Below, one piece after another: positions 56,301 through 64,000 of a stretch of DNA of 64,000 bases. The notes below the pieces were generated by a model. That model saw only the letters and a list, made by a program, of their open reading frames with translations. It was not told the origin of the DNA and searched no databases. The DNA lies in the NCBI GenBank assembly GCA_026075535.2, contig AP026550.1, forward strand, positions 5,766,001-5,830,000, written 5' to 3'. The DNA comes from Tricholoma matsutake (lineage: Eukaryota; Basidiomycota; Agaricomycetes; Agaricales; Tricholomataceae). Numbering within the stretch: the first letter of the stretch is position 1; the number at the start of each line of letters is the position of its first letter. The translations under genes were made by a program, and so were the position numbers.

Positions 56301-57268
56301 CGCACAGGAAGAGAGTCGAATAACTCCTTGGAGAACACATCTTCAAACTCATGGAGATGAGGGAGTAAGGAGTTAGTAGAGGATTTAGCAGCATTGTTTT
56401 TGTGGAAGGCCTCGGCAAGGCATTGGGATATGTTCAATGTGGCACACACCTCATGCGATGAGCGAATCGCAGTGTAGAAGATCTGATCACCCTCCTCTAC
56501 TTCCTCTGGGTCCTCGTCATCATCATCTGAGTCTGGCATTAGATCAGGAACCCCTTCCAATTCCACTTCAGGTATAGGCAGGGGTCCAGCACGACACTTC
56601 TGAGTACGTCGTATTGCCGCCTTCTGTCCATGACGTTCTTGCCTGGCTTCTGTGAAACACGTCCGACAGCGGGATGGACATTGGCTCATGGTAACCTCCC
56701 CAGTGCGCCAGTCAACCTCTGGGTTATGGTCTCGAAGCCATGGATATCCCAAAATCACCTTTTGCTTTCCTAATTGAGTGACAGCAAAAAGGGCACGCTC
56801 ACTATGATCTTTGTAATGGAGAACCAGGTCTGCAACCTCTCAGATGGCACCAGCTTCATTTGGGGATCCATCCACATTATATACAGGTATCGGACATGAG
56901 AGTGAGTGAGTATTTAGGTGATGTTGTTGTACCAGATGGGAATCGATGAAGAGACCAGTCGCACCAGAGTCCAGGAGCGCAGAGACACCAAGTATCTGTC
57001 CAGTGTCGGTCGTCTGCAGTTCAATGGCTAGGTTTAAGGAATGTGCAGAGGGAGTGGATGCCACAATATACTTGCGTGGTAGTTTATGCTCCCATGATCT
57101 AATTTTGGGACATGGAGTAGAAGGAGAGATGGGGAGAGCAGGTACGTCTTTAGCCAACTTCGAAGGGTCAGAGAGGGGAGCAGTCACAGAAATGGATTCA
57201 TTCTCCAGGGATTCAACTGACAAGACTTCAAAGCGGTTATGGACAGGCAGTGAGGGCATACAATTCAC
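53366..57268 (-). pseudogene. Gypsy pol polyprotein (PR-RT-RH-IN-chromodomain), four Arg-to-TGA stops
   Basis: One frame of 1,301 codons, interrupted only by TGA at 56840, 55724, 55001 and 53558. Protease: LLDSGATGLFID. RT: SPFFFVKKKDGSLRPVQDYR and the catalytic YLDDILIF (about 55785). RNase H: DSSDFATGAVLSQQ and the EMLVIMCVLEEWRHFLEG segment. Integrase: HHCC region (HHDSQIAGHPGRWKTLEL, CRTCDLCLCTK), core Asp in VSVDFVVELP, Asp in LLDRGPQFLAEF and Glu in STAYHPQTDGQMERVNQELE. Chromodomain: [19 protein letters not shown]. All catalytic residues checked are present. Each TGA sits where relatives have Arg. Confidence 0.9.
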
Positions 57269-58398
57269 TCGCTGCGAATAGGAAAATCCTGCTCCTCTAC
57301 AACTTCCAACTTAATCTCCTCTGCAACTTGATTCTTCGCTTCCTCAACATCTACAAGCACCAACAAATCTTGCAGGAGTTCGTCTCGTCCCTCAGGGGTG
57401 AGCATGCGGATATCCTGACGATGGGGACATGCTCCAGCCCTGTGTCCAGGTTCCCCACAATGGTAGCAGAGATCCAACTTACGTGTACGGCTGCAGGCTG
57501 CATCAACATCCATTGGTACTGGGACATTGACGGCTGGTGTGGGAGTTTGACGAACAGGAATGGGGTTAGGGTGGGGGAGGCTTCGATTGAAGGTGTAGGG
57601 TGTATGAGTGGTAGTTGGAGCACAGAATGCAGCATTAAACACCGCATTTGTGAGTCGGTTCTCGTCACAGAGTGAAGCAGCTTCATACCAAGCAAGGATA
57701 TCATCGTCCACTGGGCGCCCTTCCAACATCTGTGCAATCTGGTCCTGAATTTCTCGGTTGAGCCCCCGTCGGAACTTCACCACCACTGGTAACCCACTCC
57801 CATATCCTGCCATGTCCACCAAATCCTTGAACTCATCGATATAGTCATCCACGGATCGACGTCCCTGGTGGTAAGCGGATGACTCAAGTCGTGTCACTGC
57901 TCGGTGGCGTTCATTGAGGGGGCAGAAGTGGCGTACGAACTCAGCTCGAAAGTCACCCCAAGTGGAGAAAGGTAGAGAACCAAGTTCTTTGGTTTGACGT
58001 AGGATATGGTCCACATAGAGATAGGCGCATTCAGATTTCATGTATGTGAAGGCCCAATAAATTTTTGCAGCCTCATCGACAAATTGATGCGACTGGAGAC
58101 TAATGTATAACTCACAGGAATTAAGGAATGCACATCCCTGCACACGTGCACCATTAAATTTGGCGGGGGGGGACGGTTTGATCTGGGCATGTTCCTTAGT
58201 GGACGTGTTTGGCAAAATGTTGTTGTTGGGTGCGCTTGGAGTCGTGAAGGGGGAACTATTGGTCATAGGGTTAGCCTGGAGGGTCCTAACAAAGTTTTCA
58301 ATCGTAGATTTAAGCGAGTCGATTTGCGCGCGCATTCCAGAAATGTTGCTTTCAAGCGCGTCGAAGCATTCTGATGCGTCCATGTTGCTAGGGAGCAC
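57265..58398 (-). CDS. Gypsy gag
   Basis: 377 codons from the internal ATG at 58398; the frame is open further upstream to about 58525, so the true start may be earlier. It has a coiled N-terminus (SNISGMRAQIDSLKSTIENF); a capsid-type region (FSTWGDFRAEFVRHFCPLNE, RSVDDYIDEFKDLVDMAGYG, KFRRGLNREIQDQIAQML); and a CCHC knuckle (CYHCGEPGHRAGAC) near residue 310. Gag ends TGA at 57265-57267, while the pol frame overlaps it in the -1 frame. This suggests -1 frameshifting or another bypass to make Gag-Pol. There are no stops in gag, unlike pol. Confidence 0.88.
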   Translation of the reverse strand: MLPSNMDASECFDALESNISGMRAQIDSLKSTIENFVRTLQANPMTNSSPFTTPSAPNNNILPNTSTKEHAQIKPSPPAKFNGARVQGCAFLNSCELYISLQSHQFVDEAAKIYWAFTYMKSECAYLYVDHILRQTKELGSLPFSTWGDFRAEFVRHFCPLNERHRAVTRLESSAYHQGRRSVDDYIDEFKDLVDMAGYGSGLPVVVKFRRGLNREIQDQIAQMLEGRPVDDDILAWYEAASLCDENRLTNAVFNAAFCAPTTTHTPYTFNRSLPHPNPIPVRQTPTPAVNVPVPMDVDAACSRTRKLDLCYHCGEPGHRAGACPHRQDIRMLTPEGRDELLQDLLVLVDVEEAKNQVAEEIKLEVVEEQDFPIRSE

Positions 58399-58549
58399 GT
58401 TTGGCGAAAATGGTGGCGTAATAAAGGCGAGATTATCTGGAACAGTGTGTAGGGACTCTGTGGAGCTTTGGGAAGCGTCATCCAGTCCATACCCGCCTAT
58501 CTTGGGCAGCGCGTTTGCGATTTTCGGGCCTTAGGGGAGAGTTTTCTAC

Positions 58550-58974
58550 TATAAGGGCAACCTAAGCCTCTAGCAAAGGGAAATCCGAAGTTAAAATTAT
58601 ACTACATAATACAGGCATTGGGGACACACCTAGCAAAGGGAAATTCGAAGAGAAAACTCTAAGGATCCCCTTGCTGATGCCCAGTATATGTGAAGACGAC
58701 AAAAATCAAATATAACCTAAAAATAGAAAAAGGCAGAGATAGGCGGATCAAGGCCGCCGAATGACATCATACCAAGGGGTATGTGTCGGAAGGGGTACTC
58801 CGCCTCTAAATATAAAAGTGTCAACATGTACAAACATGATAGCAAGGGAAAATTAGTAATAAAATCCAGAAAAATCATAGAAAATGAAGAATAGAAGGAA
58901 ATGAGGTGAGGAAAAATATAGGACAAACATAAAAAATAGGAAAACACACAGGGCACCCCCCTAGTCCCCTTACA
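58550..58974 (-). repeat. 5' LTR of the nested gypsy
   Basis: 425 bp, the partner of 52930-53354. Differences include CpG-type changes (GACGAAC versus GACAAAC). The bases that follow (GTAGAAAACTCTCCCC on the minus strand) would be the primer-binding region; I cannot match a tRNA. Confidence 0.93.
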
Positions 58975-58979
58975 CAAAG

Positions 58980-61223
58980 CATCTGAATGAGTGCTTGGTA
59001 TCGATTTGATTGATGCCAAGGTTCCTTCACAGCTTTGATATGCTTTGACTCTGTGATGGAAGAACAAAGGCCATTGGGAGAACTGAAAAGATGAATGGAA
59101 TTATAAAAATGCTTCAGGGCATGTTGGCGTGGTAATGATATCGAGTCCCGTACACCTGCCTCAATGAAAATGTTCCATAGTTTGTGAAACTTAACAATAC
59201 ATTCACAAAAATGTTCAAGTGCAGGTGCTGTGATGGTGTTGCAACGGGCAATATAACAGGCATCCATAAAGGTTGCTATGCTCTGGACCATCATGGAAGG
59301 TATATAGCCAGCGATGGCAGCAAGAAATACCTGTGAACAACTGTGAGTCTCAGAACTGAAGGCCGGGAAATATGACATGCCTTCATCAATGCCTTTGAGT
59401 CATCACCTATCCACTGGTTGTAATCTTGACCATCAGGGAACCGTTGAAGCCCAGGAAATGGTGGAACAGCTGAGATGCTGTATAGCTGTGGTGGGAAAAT
59501 CTCTACCTGACATTACATACTGATGGTCAATGTCCTCAATGATCTCAAAAGCTGCCGTTTCACCGTGAACGATGTGCAAGTACTCCATTACCCAAGTCAC
59601 TAGATGGTCCTTGAACATGCCTTTTATTAGCTGGTGTAGGAGGTCAGATGCAAGGAGCTTATGAATGCCTGCCCATGGAAAGGCATGTGTGAAAGGCTGA
59701 TGAAACAGTGTTAATGATGACCATGCAGAAAGAATCAAACAGACCACAATATCATGCCAAATTCTGAAGTCATCCCAGAGAATCCCTGCATCAAAGTTTT
59801 TGATGAGGAAGTCTGTCTTCGCATGTGCACGTTGATGACTTCCAGGGCCATCAAGGTCCATGGGCAGAGCATCACACCTAGAACAGATGTAAAAATAATG
59901 AAGAAGAGAGGCTGGCAAAACTTACTTTGGACACCAGTTAGAGACAACTCCCAAAAGCCAGACTTGTTCAGGGTAATCAGCAATGTAGGGACCAAGGCTG
60001 AATATGGCGCGGCGGAAATGCCCATCGGGACACCTGACAATCTTCAGCTTCTCCATGTATGGCTTAAGTGGGCTGAAGACAATCTCCAAACAACAATGAT
60101 AGAGTTGACGACAAAACTTCTGGAATTCCACCTTTTTTCATTGGCGTTTGCTCACTACAAAAAAAACTGATGGGTTACGTAAGATAGATATCAAAAAAGG
60201 CAGCACATACTTTTTAGTATTGGTAGAAAGGCGATGGGCAATATGGCATTTTCATGTCCACAGCGAGCAGTATTTGATATGTTCCCAGGCAAGGCATATA
60301 CTGGATGGTATTCCTGATGTCCCATTGCAACAGAGACAGTTGTCTTGTTGCTGCCTGCTACTACAGGTACTAGCATCGCACCATAAGTTGATACATTAGT
60401 GGCAATCATGGTCTAAACATGTTATATCAATAAATGTTGCTCATCCTTAAAGAAAACCATACCGCTTCACAATTTGCCCAGTATCCTGACATCAGATTTG
60501 AGAAAACATGATGCCCTGCATGATTGTACTCCTCATACAGCATTGTCTCAAACTGTCTATTGAATTCCATGGTGCCTAGTTGCTGTTCAAGGGTGACAAG
60601 GACATCTCGAGCATTGAGTTCATAGGTCTCCTCCATCCATTGAGGTGGTGTTTGTGGTTTCGGTCCTGTATAGCGAAACTTGAAGGTCTTCCAACTAACA
60701 CCTCCTGCCTTTATGGAGTCAAGAGTCTCATAAAGGTCCTGAGCATTCCTCCATGGTACATGGTCAGTTTCCCCATATTCAGTTTCATGTTTGATGACAG
60801 TAGCATGCCAAATGTCAAGACCTTTGTGAATTTCATCTGCCGATGACTGAAGCCACACATAATGATATTGAGCCCAGTCAAATGCTAGCCTATCAGGGAA
60901 GGGAGCCCATGGATTCTCGGGAGTTGTGTCAGGTGGTTGGACAGGTTCAGGATTGGGTACAGGCTCAGTGAGAAAAGAGCCATCAGGGGTGCATGGCTTT
61001 GCTAGATGAATGTAAGATAGAAAGATCATGGAATCTTATGCATTCAAGGACTACCTGTGAGATACTGATGACGAATCCATTTGTGCTGGGAGGCTTCTTT
61101 GGGTGGTGAAATGTTGGGATGCATTGATTTCTTATGGCAAGTGAGGCCGCTGTTTGAAAGACACTTGCATCCACAGATTGTGCAGGAATAAGAGATTATT
61201 TTGGGGATTGGAGGTTGAGGCAT
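58980..61223 (-). pseudogene. Plavaka-type transposase copy 2, N-terminal and central part
   Basis: From ATG 61223: a C2H2 finger (CTICGCKCLSNSGLTCHKKSMH), intron, then PENPWAPFPDRLAFDWAQYH; DIWHATVIKHETEYGETDHV; SWKTFKFRYTG; MLYEEYNHAGHHVFSNLMSG; GSNKTTVSVAMGHQEYHPVY; FCRQLYHCCLEIVFSPLKPY; CPDGHFRRAIFSLGPYIADY; DLLHQLIKGMFKDHLVTWVM; YNQWIGDDSKALMKVFLAAI; SSSITESKHIKAVKEPWHQS. Coding then stops at the gypsy boundary (58975) and resumes beyond 52925. Exon order matches copy 1. One visible Arg-to-Cys change (NTARCGH) is of the CpG type. Confidence 0.83.
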
Positions 61224-61415
61224 CTTGTCAAACTGAAATGCTAGAAGTTGGTGGTTAATGGAAAGCTGAACGTCAGAATTGCGAGGAATTTTCTAGGACT
61301 GAATTGAACGGCACGTGAAGTTTAAATCAACTTGCTTATATTTTGGGGGTGTTCCCCAGTGCCATGTCAACTCATTATCCATTCAGTGTTACATCCTAAA
61401 CATCTCTCCCTTGTC

Positions 61416-63899
61416 ATGCCTATGACGCGGTCCAACACTAATCCCATGTCCCATACTGAGCCAAATGCCGAACTTGTGGATCTTCCTAGGATGCAACATG
61501 GTCAGATGAAAGTCCAGACTGAACAATTGGACTCCAACATACCAATGAACAATCTACCTGACCAAGATGGACCCAAACAGCAAAAGCCAAGAACAGGAGG
61601 CCAACCATAGGCCAATGTTGCAGTGCCAGCTCACAGCTTGGTCAATGATGAGGACGTTTCCTTGCCTGCCAAAACCAGGACATGCAAATGTGTTTGGAAA
61701 GCTAAAACAACTGTGAAAGGGCCGAGTGATGATCCAGCTCTGAAGCAAGCTAAAGGTGATGTGGATGAGGCTTCCCAGCCATCCACAAAAGGGAAGGCCT
61801 AGCATGGACAGAAGCAAACAGGGGTGGTCAATGCCAGGGATCCACTACCTGACTGCCCAGGCAGAAATGTCCATCCTGCCAAACCAACAACCACCTGCCG
61901 CACATCCCAGGAAGTTGCAGCTGAGCGCAAAGCCAAGAAACAAGCTATGGAAGAGAAGATATGCGAGGGGGAAAAGGCAAAAGAGTTCTTAGCACTGATG
62001 AACATAAATGAAGACCTTAACGATGAGGAACTACTCACCAAAAACCCACAATGCTTATCTGCAGCAATTTGCAAGCATGGAAGAGCATGTCTTGATGATA
62101 GTGATGACGAGGGAGAGGAATTCAACTTTGACACTGTCAAAGATGGGGTATATTCACATGATTTGACAGTCGAGCCTGCAAAGGCAAAAGGGAAGGCAGT
62201 AAGTGGTCAAATGCATGGTTCCGTTGTGGACTGACTAACCTCATTGTTTCAAGGTCAAGAAACCAAAGAAGGCAGCAAAAGGAGACCTGCGCAGTGACAT
62301 AAAGATGAAGGAGATCAGACTACATAGCCAGGAAGATGGTGGGAGGGAAGTGATCAACAATGTAAACAAGGGAGTGAACGTGAGGTAGGTTAATCACATG
62401 TTACACAAGTGACAAAATATCTGCACCTTATCCGAGTCCACGCAGATTTACCGCTTTTGATTCAGCACCCAAAAAATATCAAAATGCTGGTCTGCAAAAA
62501 GATCTGAATCCGAAGAGGGCCCCTGAAGACATCGACCCTTTTCAAAGCGGTGGCCTTGATGATGAGGATATTATCTTGGTCCAACCTTCATTCCCATGTA
62601 CCAATAATGTGGCTGCTGTCCATTCAGAACGTTCAGATCTTGCATTCCCTGCAGACCTTCAACGTGATCGTTCATGCAAAAACAAGGTGTGTACACTCCT
62701 TCTGAACACTCCCTTAATCTTAGGTCTCATCCATAACAGCTCATTGAGGTAGTGGCTGAGAGCGACCCCAATCTCCCAGTAAAGGTGAGGAGACTCCTTC
62801 GACTTCCAAAGAGTAACAGCATATTGATCTTACTATGCAGAACTCTAAAATCCAGAAGGCCGCAAAGCTGCAGTGTGCAAAGAAAGTTCTGAAGGCTGAT
62901 GCAGACCTTGGAGGTGAGGATCACCCAAACGCCACAGAATTCATTCACAATCTGCATTGGGCAAATGTGTTCATCCCAACAATCACCCATGCCCTCTATA
63001 TATTGCAGGAGCCCTTCCTCAACTTTACCTCTGAATCTCCCATATTTCTCGCCACTGTTCAAAAGACCTTTAATCTTTCATTCCCAAATGTAGACCTGGT
63101 GTTGACAGCTGATGATCCACTTGTTGTCACGGTGTGCCAGATTCTCCATCATATCATGTTGATCACTCACTAACAAAAAACCTATGGCATATTAGGCTTA
63201 TAGATGAATCAACAGCCAAAAGTCCAAGCTTGTGAGCAGAATTCTTGAGGCAATTATCAAATTCTTCAATCGCGACAAATTTATTAATCAACCAGAAAAA
63301 ATTCAGGACTACATTCATTGGGCCATCAAAGGAGATGGTCCTGCAAAAACTCTAACGTTGCTCGTGACGATCCACACTACCAGGTGAGTTAGATTTTTCA
63401 TATCCACTCCTCGTCATCTTACTTACTGGATCCACAATGACAGCGCATCAGGCCCCTGATGGTTTCCTTCAGTCCCAACTCATTGCCCCAGCTGCCAAGC
63501 AACATCTGAAATATGCGAAGAACTCCATCCTCTATCCCCCACTTGATGCGAAGCACCCACCCAAGGGCCTATACACCCTACTTCTCATTGCAGTAAGATT
63601 CCACTACATCCCATGATGATTGTTGTCAATCCTTAGTTCGGCAGGTGGAACAGGCTTTCACTGCGTTCCTGAGTGGCACATACATCGAGCCACAGCTTTT
63701 TGCACTCAAGCATTATTGGCATGCAATAAGGGTCTTCCTCGGTCATGTAGAACATATCAGTGAGAGATGCTGGGGGCTTGTCCTCACGTCCTGAAATGGT
63801 GCTGATGATGATATGGGCGATGATCTTCACATGGATGCATTGATGATATCTGCCTACCATGAAGACTTTTACATTCCTTCAAGCCCTCAGAAGCTGTGA
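61416..63899 (+). pseudogene. TE-associated hypothetical gene (possibly DUF6532-like C-terminus)
   Basis: A multi-exon + strand gene. It starts MPMTRSNTNPMSH, has a Lys/Ala-rich charged stretch (SQEVAAERKAKKQAMEEKIC), acidic patches (DDSDDEGEEFNF), then exons with FTAFDSAPKKYQNAGLQKD, KLQCAKKVLKADADLGGEDH, and a C-terminal segment LYTLLLIAVEQAFTAFLSG followed by FALKHYWHAIRVFLGHVEHI. The last blocks resemble the end of DUF6532-type domains common near transposons in Agaricomycetes; I hold this loosely. TGA codons at Arg-type sites occur (in SL-TGA-AEFLR near 63222 and LTS-TGA-NGADD near 63793), plus two TAG in the N-terminal part. It is probably a decayed transposon-linked gene. A spurious short frame overlaps on the minus strand. 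Confidence 0.55.
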
Positions 63900-64000
63900 A
63901 CTCTACATCGTTGCTTAGATATGACCTTATACCCTGGTACTACATAGTCACCACATACTGGACTCCACGTAATGACATTTAATTGCTGCTTAGCCAATTT

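Larger units (their letters stand above)
52930..58974 (-). mobile_element. Complete chromodomain Ty3/gypsy retrotransposon nested in Plavaka
   Basis: 6.05 kb, minus strand, with 425-bp LTRs at both ends and a perfect 5-bp duplication CAAAG (52925-52929 and 58975-58979). It encodes gag with a CCHC knuckle, then protease, RT, RNase H, integrase and a C-terminal chromodomain, the order of chromoviruses. The two LTRs differ at about nine positions in 425 (around 98% identical by eye), so the insertion is fairly young, yet pol carries four stops. It sits inside a Plavaka transposase gene, and the flanking coding resumes on each side. Confidence 0.95.

Noticed and set aside
15668..63899. TGA read as arginine (altered genetic code) in element genes
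   Set aside because: The DnaJ, DUF7330 and M20 genes in the same window end in TGA at conserved C-termini, and several element genes end in TGA at their family's natural end. Arg-to-Cys and Arg-to-Trp changes accompany the TGA codons, so C-to-T decay explains everything.

Overview
This window looks like a chromosome segment of a repeat-rich filamentous basidiomycete, probably an Agaricomycete; I cannot name the species. The evidence is: many short introns (mostly 45-70 bp, GT..AG); host genes with best recognisable relatives in mushroom-forming fungi (a DUF7330-type protein, a CK1-like kinase, a TOR fragment); and transposon families typical of that group (Plavaka, Tnp2-like CACTA transposases, chromodomain gypsy elements, an RNase H-bearing LINE, hAT). 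There are no prokaryotic features, tRNAs, rRNAs or CRISPR arrays that I can support.

Layout. (1) 1-2.2 kb: no recognised gene. (2) 2.2-9.0 kb: a host gene island with three intact, intron-rich + strand genes: a DnaJ/DnaJ-X co-chaperone, a DUF7330-type protein and an M20 amidohydrolase. (3) 9.2-15 kb: a transition zone with a short dispersed repeat, a minus-strand C2H2-type hypothetical gene, a fragment of the TOR kinase gene (HEAT region, introns kept) joined to a hAT transposase C-terminus, a CK1-family kinase, and an 824-bp hAT MITE 31 bp past its stop. (4) 15.6-24.6 kb: a decayed Tnp2-like CACTA transposase cut by a 196-bp MITE with a perfect 8-bp target duplication, two gypsy remnants (one with an internal deletion) and tandem repeats. 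(5) 25.1-30.3 kb: a TE-associated minus-strand gene split by an LTR-type element with a single long ORF. (6) 31.2-34.9 kb: a Plavaka transposase. (7) 35.6-38.1 kb: a second copy of the same LTR-type element. (8) 39.4-45.7 kb: a full-length LINE with target duplication and poly(A). (9) 47.1-49.4 kb: a 2.27-kb CACTG-ended element with 149-bp inverted repeats, packed with CAAGTAC/GTACTTG. (10) 52-61.2 kb: a minus-strand Plavaka transposase gene cut by a complete 6.05-kb chromodomain gypsy with perfect TSD CAAAG. (11) 61.4-63.9 kb: a TE-associated gene.

Two observations tie the window together. First, almost every nonsense codon in the transposons is TGA where the family has arginine (CGA to TGA), the mark of C-to-T change at CpG. 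The DnaJ, DUF7330 and M20 genes show none of this. Second, two elements of about 2.5 kb have TG..CA direct terminal repeats, conserved primer-site and polypurine-like flanks, and one long ORF of 583-609 codons with no reverse transcriptase. They look like a non-autonomous LTR retrotransposon family carrying a conserved protein of unknown function, and are the best candidate here for an undescribed system.
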